Origin: Rhodoplanes sp.
GTDB taxonomy: Bacteria > Pseudomonadota > Alphaproteobacteria > Rhizobiales > Xanthobacteraceae
DNA: 64,000 nucleotides
Reading direction: 5' to 3'
Assembly: GCF_013377085.1 (NCBI RefSeq)
Contig: NZ_JACAAX010000017.1
Coordinates: forward strand, 56,099-120,098
Below, piece by piece: positions 17,243 through 26,419 of this stretch (position 1 is the stretch's first letter; the number at the start of each line of letters is the position of its first letter). A program made the position numbers and the translations under genes. Below the pieces are notes generated by a model that saw nothing but the letters and a program-made list of their open reading frames with translations, was not told the DNA's origin and searched no databases.

Positions 17243-18361
17243 ATGCGGGCGATCTTCACTACCGCTCTTTCCGCGATCGCCGTCGCCGCGACCCTGTTCG
17301 CAGGGCTGCCGGCCGGAGCGACCACGTCGCGCATCAAGGATCTCGCCAATGTCGAGGGCGTGCGCCAGAACCAGCTCATCGGCTACGGCCTGGTGGTCGG
17401 CCTCAACGGCACCGGCGACACCATCAACAACTCGCCGTTCACCAAGCAATCGCTGCAGGCCATGCTCGAGCGCCTCGGCGTCAACATCCGCGGCCAGACG
17501 CTGCGCACCGGCAACGTCGCCGCCGTGATGGTGACGGCGAACCTGCCGCCCTTCTCGACCCAGGGCACCCGGATGGACGTCACCGTGTCGGCGCTCGGCG
17601 ACGCCAAGAGCCTGCAGGGCGGCGTCCTGGTCATCACCCCGCTGCTCGCCGCCGACGGCAATGTCTATGCGGTGGCGCAGGGCTCGCTCGCCATCGGCGG
17701 CTTCATGGCCGAGGGCGAGGCCGCGAAGATCACCCGCGGCGTGCCGACCGTCGGCCGCATCGCCAACGGCGCCATCATCGAGCGCGAGATCGAGTTCGCG
17801 CTGAACCGGCTGACCCAGGTGCGGCTGGCGCTGCGCAATCCCGACTTCACCACGGCGAAGCGGATCGCCGCCGCCATCAACGATTTCCTCGGCGTGCCGG
17901 TGTCCGAGCCGCTCGATCCGGCGACCGTCCAGCTCAGCGTGCCGAAGGAGTACACCGGCAACGTGGTCGGCATGCTCACCGAGATCGAGCAACTCCAGAT
18001 CGAGCCCGACCAGCTCGCCCGCATCATCGTCGACGAACGCTCGGGCATCATCGTGATGGGCCGCGACGTGCGCGTCTCCATGGTGGCGGTGGCGCAGGGC
18101 AATCTCACCGTCACCATCTCGGAGGCCCCGCAGGTCAGCCAGCCGGCGCCGTTTTCCCGCGGACGGACCAGGACGGTGCCGCGCAGCTCGGTCGGCGTCT
18201 CCGAGGACGGCCACAAGCTCGCCGTGGTGCGCGAAGGCGTGTCGCTGCAGCAACTCGTCGACGGCCTCAACGCGCTCGGCATCGGCCCGCGCGACCTGAT
18301 CGCCATCCTGCAAGCCGTCAAGGCGGCGGGCGCCATCCAGGCCGACCTGGAGGTGATGTGA
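17243..18361 (+). CDS. flgI: Flagellar P-ring protein FlgI
   Basis: This 372-residue protein has a Sec signal peptide (MRAIFTTALSAIAVAATLFA). The family sequence starts SRIKDLANVEGVRQNQLIGY and includes GLVVGLNGTGD, NVAAVMVTANLPPF, DVTVSALGDAKSLQGG, IIVDERSGIIVMG and the C-terminal LQQLVDGLNALGIGPRDLIA. It forms the periplasmic P ring around the rod. ATG 17243 follows GGGAGTCCGAG. The stop overlaps the next start (TGATG), indicating translational coupling in a flgI-flgJ-flgN operon. Confidence 0.95.
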   Translation: MRAIFTTALSAIAVAATLFAGLPAGATTSRIKDLANVEGVRQNQLIGYGLVVGLNGTGDTINNSPFTKQSLQAMLERLGVNIRGQTLRTGNVAAVMVTANLPPFSTQGTRMDVTVSALGDAKSLQGGVLVITPLLAADGNVYAVAQGSLAIGGFMAEGEAAKITRGVPTVGRIANGAIIEREIEFALNRLTQVRLALRNPDFTTAKRIAAAINDFLGVPVSEPLDPATVQLSVPKEYTGNVVGMLTEIEQLQIEPDQLARIIVDERSGIIVMGRDVRVSMVAVAQGNLTVTISEAPQVSQPAPFSRGRTRTVPRSSVGVSEDGHKLAVVREGVSLQQLVDGLNALGIGPRDLIAILQAVKAAGAIQADLEVM

Positions 18362-18750
18362 TGAGCACCATCAGCACCATGCCGGGCCTGCCGGCCAGCG
18401 CCAGCATGGCGCTCGACGCCGCCCGCGGCACCACGCGGCCCAGCACCGGCACGCCGATCGGCAGCCATGCCTCCACCAAGACGGCCGCCGAGAAAGCCCG
18501 CGCGCAGGCGCAGGACTTCGAGGCGATGTTCCTCAACACCATGATGCAGAGCATGTTCACCGGCATCGGCAGCGAGGGCCCGATGGGCAACTCGCCGAGC
18601 ACCGGCGTGTGGCGCTCCTTCATGATCGACGAGTACGCCAAGAGCTTCGCCAAGGCCGGCGGCGTCGGCCTCGCCAACCAGGTCTACGGCACGCTGCTCG
18701 GCCAGCAGGAAGCCCGCTCCGCCGCTCCCACCAAAACGAGCATCCAATGA
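18361..18750 (+). CDS. Flagellar rod-binding protein (FlgJ N-domain / CheL type)
   Basis: This is a 129-residue protein. KARAQAQDFEAMFLNTMMQS MFTG is the rod-binding core of FlgJ; MGNSPSTGVWRSFMIDEYAK and AKAGGVGLANQVYGTLL complete it. The muramidase domain of enterobacterial FlgJ is absent, as is usual in alphaproteobacteria, where a separate enzyme cuts peptidoglycan. Its ATG shares one base with the flgI stop, and its own stop overlaps the next start (ATGA). Confidence 0.88.
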   Translation: MSTISTMPGLPASASMALDAARGTTRPSTGTPIGSHASTKTAAEKARAQAQDFEAMFLNTMMQSMFTGIGSEGPMGNSPSTGVWRSFMIDEYAKSFAKAGGVGLANQVYGTLLGQQEARSAAPTKTSIQ

Positions 18751-19250
18751 CACACGCCGCCCCGGTCCCCGCGTCCGAGTCCCCGGCCGAATCGCCGGCC
18801 CGCCCGATCGCTTCCGCCCAGGAGGCCCGCGACGTCATCCGCATGCTCGACCAGACCATCGCGGCGCTCGCCGAGGTGATCGAGGAGGAAGACCGGCTGG
18901 TGCGCGCCGGTCGTCTCTCCGAGGTGGTCCGCCTCGCGGCGACCAAGACCAGCCATGCCCGCGCCTATCTCACCGACAGCCAGCGGCTGCGCGACAGCCT
19001 GCCCCGCCTGCGCGGCGAGCTCGGCAGCGACCTCGGCAGCGTCAAGGCGCGCCATTCCGCCTTCCAGGACCGGCTGCAGCGCAACCTGACGGCGCTGGCG
19101 ACGGCGCACGCGGTCTCGGAAGGGATCGTGCGCGGGGTCGCGGGCGAGATGAACCGCACCGCCGCGCCACAGACCTACGGCGCCTCCGGCCGCACCGCCG
19201 CGGCCGACCCCCGCCATACCCGCCCGCTCGCGGTGTGCCGCTCGCTGTGA
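18747..19250 (+). CDS. flgN: FlgN-like flagellar export chaperone
   Basis: This is a 167-residue, mostly helical protein. Residues 25-120 (RDVIRMLDQTIAALAEVIEE, then EDRLVRAGRLSEV and LAATKTSHARAYL) match the FlgN family, which guards the hook-filament junction proteins FlgK and FlgL before export. Sequence identity in this family is low, so position matters: it overlaps the rod-binding gene by four bases at the end of the flgI operon. The C-terminal SGRTAAADPRHT tail is probably disordered. flgK and flgL are encoded at 33-37 kb. Confidence 0.72.
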   Translation: MTHAAPVPASESPAESPARPIASAQEARDVIRMLDQTIAALAEVIEEEDRLVRAGRLSEVVRLAATKTSHARAYLTDSQRLRDSLPRLRGELGSDLGSVKARHSAFQDRLQRNLTALATAHAVSEGIVRGVAGEMNRTAAPQTYGASGRTAAADPRHTRPLAVCRSL

Positions 19251-19409
19251 GACGACGCCGGTCGCCGATACGACCGGCCACCAACACGGAAAACACTGCG
19301 GCAAGCAGGCCAGATGGCCGGTATGCGATGTCCTGCTTCAGGTTCCTGAAGCTGTTGGGTTGCGCCCAGGATATGGTGGCGTGGGCCAACAACCAGAAGC
19401 TTATCGGTG

Positions 19410-19985
19410 ATGACTGAAGCGACCGCTCGACCAATCGTCTTGTCCGTGCATGTCGGCGACGAGCATGCATTCAGCAAAGGCCACGCCAAATCCATTCGCT
19501 TGATCGAGAACTGGGGCGTCGAGGGCGACGCCCACGCCGGCCTCACCGACCAGCACCTCTATCACATCAGGCGCTTTGGCCAGACGCCGAACCTGCGGCA
19601 GGTGCACCTGATCCAGTCGGAGACGCTGGACGAGTTGGGCAACAAAGGTCATATCGTCCGACCCGGCGAATTGGGAGAGAACATCAGCACCCGCAACGTG
19701 GACTTGCTGGCGCTGCCGACCGGCACGCGATTGAACCTTGGGCCTGAAGCCGTGATCGAACTGACTGGCCTGCGTAACCCTTGCGTGCAGATCGAGAATT
19801 TCCGACGAGGGCTTATCGAACATCTCGTCGAACGCAGGCCCACGGGCTTGGTACGCAAGTGCGGCGTGATGAGCATCGTGATCAAGGGCGGTGAGGTGAG
19901 GCCGGATGATGCGATCTCCATTGAAGTGCCGCCGCTTCCGCACACGCCGCTGACCTACGTGGTTCCAGCCACCAGGAACTCATAA
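19410..19985 (+). CDS. MOSC domain protein
   Basis: This is a 191-residue stand-alone MOSC protein. Visible features are GHAKSIRLIENWGVEGDAHA, RQVHLIQSETLDELG, RPGELGENISTRNVDLLALP, and the conserved Cys in ELTGLRNPCVQIENF. MOSC proteins handle molybdenum cofactor-bound sulfur or molybdenum transfer, and single-domain members are often involved in N-hydroxylated compound metabolism. Start: GTG 19407 and ATG 19410 are adjacent; ATG is preferred. Its codon use is visibly less GC-biased than the flagellar genes around it, so it may be an insertion by transfer. Confidence 0.82.
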   Translation: MTEATARPIVLSVHVGDEHAFSKGHAKSIRLIENWGVEGDAHAGLTDQHLYHIRRFGQTPNLRQVHLIQSETLDELGNKGHIVRPGELGENISTRNVDLLALPTGTRLNLGPEAVIELTGLRNPCVQIENFRRGLIEHLVERRPTGLVRKCGVMSIVIKGGEVRPDDAISIEVPPLPHTPLTYVVPATRNS

Positions 19986-20010
19986 CGTCGGGTCGACCGG
20001 ATCGGCTCAC

Positions 20011-20111
20011 TCGTCAAGTGAGCGCCCGTGGGGCTCGACCCGGCCCTCCAGCGATCTTGGAAAGAAGCTCCATTTTGCGATGGATTCGCGGGTCGAGCCC
20101 GCGCATGACGA
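20011..20111. repeat. Palindromic intergenic repeat (same family as 15188-15283)
   Basis: The right arm GGATTCGCGGGTCGAGCCCG, then CGCATGACGA is a close match to the inverse of the 15188 element. The left arm TCGTCAAGTGAGCGCCCGTG is more decayed. It fills most of the gap between the MOSC gene and the TPR gene. Confidence 0.65.
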
Positions 20112-20299
20112 GTCGGAGTTTGTGAAGACCGGGATGAGCGGTGGCGCGCCGACGGCGCCGTCCCGATCCGCCGCCGAGCCTCCCGGCGACCAACCGCCGG
20201 CGACCAACCGCCCATGACGGCCGCCGCCGCGCGGCCGCCCGAAATCCTCGGCCGGACCGTTCCAGAATCGACGAGAGCCATCATCGACGAGGACGTTCC

Positions 20300-22420
20300 A
20301 TGACATCGGCCACGTGTCCTGCGGATCGGTTCGCCGCCGCCATCCGCCATTACGAGGCCGGTCGGCAGGCCGAGACCGAGGCGCTGTGCCGCTCCGTGCT
20401 GGGCGACGATCCCGGCCACACCGGCGCGACGACGCTGCTCGCCGTCGTGCTGTGCCGGTCCGAACGGCACGACGGGCGCGTCGAGGCGATCGATCTGCTG
20501 CGGCGGGTCCTCGCCTTGCGTCCCGGCGACGTCCAGGCGCTCGACATCCTCGGCGATGCGCTGACGGCCGAGGCCCGGCTCGACGAGGCGATCGACGCCT
20601 ACCGCACGGCGATCGGGCATGCGCCCGCCGATGCGCGGCTGCATTCGAAGCTCGGCATCGCCTTCAACGACAGCGGCCGCCACGACGAGGCGATCGCCGC
20701 CTTGCGCAAGGCGGTCGCCTGCGACCCGGACGCGGCGCGACTGCACTTCAACCTCGGCGTGGTGCTGAGCGACGCCGGCGATCACGCGGCGGCCGCGGCG
20801 GCCTTCGAGGCTGCGATCGCCCGGCGCCCGCGCGATCCGATCGCCCATGTCCGGCTCGGCGCCGCCCTCGTCCGCACCGGGCGACGCGAGCGCGCCGAAG
20901 CCGCCTTCGAGACCGCCGCCCGCATCAGCGGGGCAGAGCCCCCCGCGCGGATCGCGCTCGCGGTCTGTCACCAGGGCGTCGGCGAGCTCGACCGCGCGCT
21001 CGCGGTGCTGCGCGACGTGATGCGGCGCCATCCCGACGACCCGCAGGCGCCGCTCGCCTTCGGCAATCTCCTGCTGGCGATGCAGCGCTTCGCCGACGCG
21101 AAAATCGCGTTCAAATACGCGATCACGCTCTCCCCGCAGTCGGTCGAGGCGCACAACAATCTCGGCGTGGCCTGCCAGGAGCTCGGGCACACCGACGAGG
21201 CGGTCGCGGCCTATTGCCGGGCGCTGGCCCTCGATCCCGACCATGTCGAGTCCTACAACAACCTCGCCGTGGCGCTGACCAGGCTCGACGACCTCGACGC
21301 CGCGCTGGCGATGTGCCGGCACACGCTGGCGATCCGGCCGGAGTCGGCGCAGGCTTTGTCCAACCTGGCCTTGGTGCTGGAGCAGCAGGGCGACACCGAG
21401 GCGGCCATCGGGGTGCTGCGGGACGCGGTCGAGAAATCCCCGAAGTCCGGCCCGATCCATTTCAATCTGGCCGTCAACCTGCTGCGCAAGGGCGATCTCG
21501 CGGCCGGCTGGGACGAGTACGAGTGGCGCTGGCGCGGCGGCGTGCGGACCCTGGTGCCGCCGGGCTTCCCGCAGCCGCAGTGGCAGGGCGACGATCTCGC
21601 CGGGCGCACCCTGCTGGTCCATGCCGAGCAGGGTTTCGGCGACACGCTGCAGTTCGTCCGCCATCTCGATCGCGCCGGACGGATGAACGGCCGCGTGATC
21701 CTGGTGGTGCCGGGCCCGCTCGCACGGCTGCTGCGGCCGTTGCCCGGCGTGACCGTCCTGCCGAACGACGCGCCGCTGCCCGCCTTCGACGTCCATTTGC
21801 CGCTGATGAGCCTGCCGCGCGTGCTCGGCATCCGCCTCGACACCATTCCGGCCGAGGTGCCCTATCTGTCGGTCGATCCGGCGGCTGTCGCGGCGTGGCG
21901 CGAGCGCCTCGATCCGGACGCCTTCACGGTCGGCCTGGCGTGGTCCGGCAATCCCGACCACCAGTACGACGGCCAGCGCTCGATTCCCGCCGAGCCTATC
22001 CTCGCCGCGCTGCAGGTGCCCGGCGTCGCCGTCTACAGCCTGCAGAAGGCCGTGCGGCCGGCGGACCGGGCCGTGCTGGCGGGGCGGTTCGGCGCCGTCG
22101 TCGACCTCGCCCCGCAGCTCGGCGACTTTCACGACACGGCGGCGGCGGTCGCGGCCCTCGACCTGGTGATCTCGGTCGACACCGCGATCGTGCATCTGGC
22201 CGGCGCGCTGGCCCGCCCGGTGTGGACGCTGGTGCCCTTCGTGCCGGACTGGCGCTGGCTCACCGGCCGCGACGACAGCCCCTGGTACCCGACCATGCGG
22301 TTGTTCCGGCAGCCCCGGCGCGGCGACTGGACGAGCGTTCTGGCGCGCATGCACACGGCGCTGCACGAGACCGCGGCGCAACGCGGTGCCGCCACGACCG
22401 ACAAGGCGACCGCCGCCTGA
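20300..22420 (+). CDS. Large TPR protein with C-terminal glycosyltransferase family 9-like domain
   Basis: This 706-residue protein has about eleven TPR-like units in residues 1-400 (for example LHSKLGIAFNDSGRHDEAIA and AHNNLGVACQELGHTDEAVA). A GT9-like domain follows: LLVHAEQGFGDTLQFVRHLD, VGLAWSGNPDHQYDGQRSIP, LDLVISVDTAIVHLAGALAR, and PFVPDWRWLTGRDDSPWYPT. It is a longer paralogue of 12730-14217; the C-domains can be aligned by eye throughout. It lies immediately before flaG and the flagellins, so flagellin or surface-polymer glycosylation is plausible, but no substrate is visible. ATG 20300 follows GACGAGGACG. Confidence 0.8.
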   Translation: MTSATCPADRFAAAIRHYEAGRQAETEALCRSVLGDDPGHTGATTLLAVVLCRSERHDGRVEAIDLLRRVLALRPGDVQALDILGDALTAEARLDEAIDAYRTAIGHAPADARLHSKLGIAFNDSGRHDEAIAALRKAVACDPDAARLHFNLGVVLSDAGDHAAAAAAFEAAIARRPRDPIAHVRLGAALVRTGRRERAEAAFETAARISGAEPPARIALAVCHQGVGELDRALAVLRDVMRRHPDDPQAPLAFGNLLLAMQRFADAKIAFKYAITLSPQSVEAHNNLGVACQELGHTDEAVAAYCRALALDPDHVESYNNLAVALTRLDDLDAALAMCRHTLAIRPESAQALSNLALVLEQQGDTEAAIGVLRDAVEKSPKSGPIHFNLAVNLLRKGDLAAGWDEYEWRWRGGVRTLVPPGFPQPQWQGDDLAGRTLLVHAEQGFGDTLQFVRHLDRAGRMNGRVILVVPGPLARLLRPLPGVTVLPNDAPLPAFDVHLPLMSLPRVLGIRLDTIPAEVPYLSVDPAAVAAWRERLDPDAFTVGLAWSGNPDHQYDGQRSIPAEPILAALQVPGVAVYSLQKAVRPADRAVLAGRFGAVVDLAPQLGDFHDTAAAVAALDLVISVDTAIVHLAGALARPVWTLVPFVPDWRWLTGRDDSPWYPTMRLFRQPRRGDWTSVLARMHTALHETAAQRGAATTDKATAA

Positions 22421-22628
22421 GGGCCGGCACCCGCCACCTCGCCGCCGGTCCGGGCAGCAGACCGGGCACCGGGCCGAAGCAATCGTTAAAATTGTCCGAA
22501 AGACAGTATTTCTCGATAACCATCTTTCCTAACAAGGCCTTAACGCGTGTCCTTTATGACTCTAGGTTCGGAAGGTGGAAACGGGACATCGACACGGAGG
22601 GGCTGACCGTAAAGGGCCAGGATTTCAT

Positions 22629-23048
22629 ATGGACACGAGCCTCACCATAAGGCCGCAAACCGGTGCTCCGAGCGCCGACTATGCCCGGCCTGCGGCGATC
22701 GAGGTCCCGGCCGTCCCGACGGTCCTGCCCGCGACCCAGACCGTGTCGGCGCCCGGCGCCGGATCGTCGACGAGCACGGACCCCGACCTCTCACGCAACG
22801 CCAACCCGCCCGCCCAGGACCAGCCCGCCCAGTACCAGGCCAAGCAGGCCGCCGACACGACGATGCGGATGGTCGTGCTCGACCCCGCGACCCGCGAGGT
22901 CATCTTCCGGGTGGTCGACTCGCGCTCCCGCCAGGTGCTCCGCCAGGTGCCCGACGAGGCGCTGCTGCGCATGCGCGCCTACAACAAGGCCGTGCAGGAC
23001 GGACAGACGCCGGCCGACGTGATGAGCAGGGCCGACATGCAGGTCTGA
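22629..23048 (+). CDS. flaG: FlaG family flagellar protein
   Basis: This is a 139-residue protein. The N-terminal half is disordered and Pro/Ala/Thr-rich. The C-terminal half ADTTMRMVVLDPATREVIFR, then VVDSRSRQVLRQVPDEALLR and MRAYNKA fits the FlaG domain (…R.VD..T.EVIRQIP.EE.LR….) found beside flagellin and fliD genes. FlaG influences filament length in other bacteria. No fliD is seen in this window. The start at 22629 is preceded by CAGGATTTCAT. Confidence 0.78.
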   Translation: MDTSLTIRPQTGAPSADYARPAAIEVPAVPTVLPATQTVSAPGAGSSTSTDPDLSRNANPPAQDQPAQYQAKQAADTTMRMVVLDPATREVIFRVVDSRSRQVLRQVPDEALLRMRAYNKAVQDGQTPADVMSRADMQV

Positions 23049-23075
23049 TGACGAATCCGATTGAACCCCACGGTG

Positions 23076-23208
23076 GTCATTCCGGGGCGCCGCGGAGCTG
23101 CGAACCCGGAATCCCGCCCCGAAAGCCGAGCCCGTCGCTGGATTCCGGGTACGCATCTTCGGTGCGCCCCGGAATGACGCGGAACTGATCAGCGGGATTT
23201 CGTGTGAC
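23076..23208. repeat. Palindromic intergenic repeat (GTCATTCCGGGG type)
   Basis: The element runs from GTCATTCCGGGGCGC to GCGCCCCGGAATGAC (23076-23178), with internal GGATTCCGGG arms, and a conserved tail GGAACTGATCAGCGGGATTT that recurs after the copies at 45251 and 48771. It separates flaG from the convergent gene at 23251. Confidence 0.8.
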
Positions 23209-23250
23209 GTTGTGACGTTAAGGTCGGCCATCCAGGCCGGACCGTCCCGC

Positions 23251-23730
23251 CTACGCCGACAAATCCATGTTCGCCTTCGGCAGCTTATCGAGCCCGTAAG
23301 CGGCGCGCGCCATCGCCATCTCCGGGGTGTATTTGGATGCTTTCGGCACCGCCGGCAAACCGCTGATGATATTCGAGATCTGCTTGTTGATGTCGGCCGC
23401 GCTGGTCGGCGTTCCGGTGCCGACCCGCGACATGTCGCGGGTGCCGTTGACGATGCTGTTGAGCCTCTTGCGGGTCGCCTCGGCGCTCACCCCGATCGTC
23501 GAGGTCGATGCGCTCGCCTTCGCCTTCTGCGCGGCGACCTCGGCCTTGACCCGCGCCAGCGCCTTCTGCCCGACAATCGTATTGTAGCTCTGGCCGGCGA
23601 CGACCATCGCGCTGCCGACGCTGTCACTGAGGTCCGCGCTGTCGCTGACCGCCTGGGTGTTCAAAGCCTTCTGCTTCGTGTGCCAGTCCTGAGCGCTCGC
23701 CCAGGCCGACGTGCTGCTGATCGTACTCAT
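23251..23730 (-). CDS. Uncharacterised protein of the flagellar cluster
   Basis: This is a 159-residue protein not assigned to a known family. It starts MSTISSTSAWASAQDWHTKQ, followed by a helical, Ala/Ser/Lys-rich region (LARVKAEVAAQKAKASASTS) and a C-terminal half with SIVNGTRDMSRVGTGTPTSA. The composition resembles secreted axial or junction proteins and the low-Cys flagellar exports. ATG 23730 is taken; ATG 23738 four codons upstream is an alternative. A one-mismatch CtrA site (23782-23796) sits about 50 bp upstream, which supports a role in the flagellar programme. Confidence 0.6.
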   Translation of the reverse strand: MSTISSTSAWASAQDWHTKQKALNTQAVSDSADLSDSVGSAMVVAGQSYNTIVGQKALARVKAEVAAQKAKASASTSTIGVSAEATRKRLNSIVNGTRDMSRVGTGTPTSAADINKQISNIISGLPAVPKASKYTPEMAMARAAYGLDKLPKANMDLSA

Positions 23731-23781
23731 GGCCGCATCCATTCTGGCGCCAGCTCTGGCGCGACCGTAGGACGCCACAGG

Positions 23782-23796
23782 TTAACAACGCTTTAC
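23782..23796. promoter_or_regulatory. Candidate CtrA box upstream of the 23251-23730 gene
   Basis: TTAA-N7-TTAC, one mismatch from TTAA-N7-TTAA, about 50 bp upstream of the minus-strand gene starting at 23730. Confidence 0.45.
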
Positions 23797-23956
23797 CACG
23801 ATGATGCAGCTTTGCAGACACCCCGCCGAGCGACGCTCGTGGGGACGGAACGATCGTTAAAAGATCGTGAAACGCCGCCGCCGGCACGGCTGCCGGCGGC
23901 TGGTAAACGGGAAGTAAACTTTAATCATCCACCGGAATACCCGGCGGGAATTGCCG

Positions 23957-23971
23957 TTAGCCGGATGTTAA
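23957..23971. promoter_or_regulatory. Candidate CtrA box upstream of flagellin 1
   Basis: TTAG-N7-TTAA, one mismatch from the CtrA consensus, 110 bp before the flagellin ATG. Confidence 0.45.
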
Positions 23972-24080
23972 CCGGAGTTTTTTACGGTCCTTTACGGTCC
24001 TCCATGCGAACTGGAGGGCGTCGGTCGAGAACGATCGATTGTCAGGCCAGTACGGCTCACAACCAGAAAGGTTGAATTCC

Positions 24081-26381
24081 ATGTCTTCCGGTATCACGCT
24101 TTCCGCCGGCGTCCGCCAGAACCTGCTCTCGCTGCAGAGCACCGCTTCGATGATGGCGACGACCCAGAGCCGCCTTGCCACTGGCAAGAAGGTCAACTCC
24201 GCTCTCGACAATCCGTCGAACTTCTTCACCTCCTCCTCGCTCAGCGACCGTGCCGGCGACCTCAACTCGCTGCTCGACTCGATCGGCCAGGCGGTGAAGA
24301 CCCTGGACGCGGCCAACAACGGCATCACCTCGCTGACTCAGCTCGTCCAGTCGGCGAAGTCGATCGCCCAGCAGGCCCGTTCGGCGACGGCGCCGACAGC
24401 CACCTACGACGCCCTCAACGTCACCGGCACGCTTCCGACCGAGACCGTCGCCTCGACCATCGCCGGCGGCGCCAACGACCTGTCGGCCAAGGCCGTCAAC
24501 CTGTCGTTCACCAACCTGGCCGAGACGGTCGGCACCACGTCCGGCACGGCGGCGTTCGCCAACGACGCGGCCGTGGTCGCCGCACTGCCGGGCGCCGGCA
24601 CGAACGACGGCACCGTCCAGCTTCGCGTCACCACCGGCGGCACCGCGTCGACCTTCAACGTCGCGCTGTCCTCCGCCATCACCACGAAGGCCGGCCTGCT
24701 GGCCGCTTTCAACACCGCCACCGACTCCGGCGGCAATACCCTCACCGCGCAGGGCGTGACGGCCACGTTCGACGGCGGCAACCACCTCACCCTGACGGCG
24801 AACACGGCCGACACCGACATCCAGGTCAGCGCCGGCGGCTCCGGCTCGACCTCCGCCACCCTGACGGCGCTCGGCGTTTCGACCTCCGGCGTCACCGCCA
24901 ACTCGACCAGCCTGCTCGACCAAGTGGTCGCCAACGGCGGCACGGCCGGCACCTCCAGCCTGGTTCTCAGCGTTTCCGGCCAGACGGACAAGACCGTCAC
25001 GTTCGGCAACTCGGGCGGCCAAGTCTCGACCGTCGCCGAGCTCAACACCTGGGTCAACTCGAACCGTGGCGCCGCCACCGGCTCGATCTCCGGCACCACG
25101 TTCTCCATGAGCCTGGCGGCCGGCAGCGGCAATGCGATCGGCTTCAACGCGACCGATACCGGCGTCACCAAGGCGCTCGGCCTCGACGCGACGACCGCGA
25201 ACTACAACTTCGGCACCGGCGCCCGTGGCGGCATGGGCACGGCGCTGTCGAAGTCGTTCAACAGCGACCTGACGCTCGGCGAGATCGACAAGACCCTCTC
25301 CAGCGGCACCAGCATCTCGATCACGGTCGATGCCAACGACGGCAACGGCTCGCAGACCCAGACGGTCGGCCTGTCCGGAACCGACAATCTGGGCTCGGTC
25401 GTCACCAAGCTGCAGGGCAACGCGACCCTGAGTGCCAACCTGAACATCTCCAATCAGGCCGGCAAGCTGAAGATGGTCGCCAAGACCGCCGACGTCGACT
25501 TCTCGATCGCCGCCGGCTCCGCCACCACGGCCCTCAACATGACGTCGGGGTCCTACAACTCGACCAGCCTGCTCGACCAGGTCGTGGCCGGCGGCGGCGC
25601 CATCGGCGACACCATGACGGTGGCGGCCAACGGCGGCGCGGCCCAGACCCTGACCTTCGGCAAGGGCACGGGCCAGATCTCGACGATCGCCGAGTTCACG
25701 ACGGCCCTGAACAACGTGTCCGGCGTGACGGCGAACGTCACCGGGTCGGCGTTCACGATCGGCGTGGCCTCCGGCACCAGCCAGACCTCGCTGGCCATCG
25801 GCGGCGCCACCAACACGCTGGCCGCCATCGGCACCAGCGCCCAGACCAAGACGGGCGTCAAGCACGAGGGAACGGACAACGCCACCCGCTCCAGCCTGCA
25901 GACCGACTACAACAACGTCCTCGCCCAGATCGACACGCTGTCCAAGGATGCCTCCTACAACGGCATCAACCTGCTCAACGGCGACGACCTCAAGGTCTCC
26001 TTCAACGAGAAGAGCACCTCCTCGCTGACCATCTCGGGCGTCACCTACGGCGCGTCGAACCTCGGCCTGAACAAGCAGAACGGCTCGACCTTCCAGGACA
26101 ACACGAAGATCGACTCGACCATCGACTCGATCAACAATGCCCTGACGACGCTGCGGACCCAGGCCTCCAAGTTCGGCTCGAACCTGACGACGGTGCAGAC
26201 CCGCCAGGACTTCACCAAGAGCATGGTGAACACCCTGCAGACCGGCGCCGACGCCCTGGTTCTCGCCGACTCGAACGAGGAAGGCGCCAACCTGCTGGCC
26301 CTGCAGACCCGCCAGCAGCTCTCCACCACGGCCCTGTCGATGGCCAACCAGGCCAACCAGGCAGTGCTGCGGTTGTTCTGA
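24081..26381 (+). CDS. Giant flagellin 1
   Basis: The 766 residues are far longer than typical alphaproteobacterial flagellins (about 270-400). Residues 1-110 form the D0/D1 N-part (SSGITLSAGVRQNLLSLQST, then ATGKKVNSALDNPSNFF). Residues 590-766 form the C-part, ending LQTRQQLSTTALSMANQANQ AVLRLF. In between are about 480 residues with at least two flagellin_IN-like units (around 177-368 and 405-585), each with TSLLDQVV…TLTFG…GQ(V/I)ST(V/I)AE(L/F). The protein polymerises into the filament after type III export. AGAAAGG precedes ATG 24081. It ends at a strong intrinsic terminator, and a near-copy follows at 26938. Confidence 0.93.
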   Translation: MSSGITLSAGVRQNLLSLQSTASMMATTQSRLATGKKVNSALDNPSNFFTSSSLSDRAGDLNSLLDSIGQAVKTLDAANNGITSLTQLVQSAKSIAQQARSATAPTATYDALNVTGTLPTETVASTIAGGANDLSAKAVNLSFTNLAETVGTTSGTAAFANDAAVVAALPGAGTNDGTVQLRVTTGGTASTFNVALSSAITTKAGLLAAFNTATDSGGNTLTAQGVTATFDGGNHLTLTANTADTDIQVSAGGSGSTSATLTALGVSTSGVTANSTSLLDQVVANGGTAGTSSLVLSVSGQTDKTVTFGNSGGQVSTVAELNTWVNSNRGAATGSISGTTFSMSLAAGSGNAIGFNATDTGVTKALGLDATTANYNFGTGARGGMGTALSKSFNSDLTLGEIDKTLSSGTSISITVDANDGNGSQTQTVGLSGTDNLGSVVTKLQGNATLSANLNISNQAGKLKMVAKTADVDFSIAAGSATTALNMTSGSYNSTSLLDQVVAGGGAIGDTMTVAANGGAAQTLTFGKGTGQISTIAEFTTALNNVSGVTANVTGSAFTIGVASGTSQTSLAIGGATNTLAAIGTSAQTKTGVKHEGTDNATRSSLQTDYNNVLAQIDTLSKDASYNGINLLNGDDLKVSFNEKSTSSLTISGVTYGASNLGLNKQNGSTFQDNTKIDSTIDSINNALTTLRTQASKFGSNLTTVQTRQDFTKSMVNTLQTGADALVLADSNEEGANLLALQTRQQLSTTALSMANQANQAVLRLF

Positions 26382-26419
26382 TCGATCTACCACCCCGGCC
26401 TTCGGGCCGGGTCTTCGAG

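Larger units (their letters stand above)
23731..24080. other. Flagellin promoter and leader region
   Basis: This is the gap between the divergent gene at 23730 and flagellin 1. It holds two CtrA-like sites (23782-23796 and 23957-23971) and a tandem TTTACGGTCC TTTACGGTCC at about 23981-24000. A long leader before the flagellin ATG would suit FlbT-dependent mRNA control, a known alphaproteobacterial mechanism. Confidence 0.5.

Noticed and set aside
19322..19417. Small frame MSCFRFLKLLGCAQDMVAWA… upstream of the MOSC gene
   Set aside because: It is short, lacks a clear ribosome-binding site and overlaps the MOSC start. Also, the opposite strand is equally open. There is not enough to call a gene or leader peptide.
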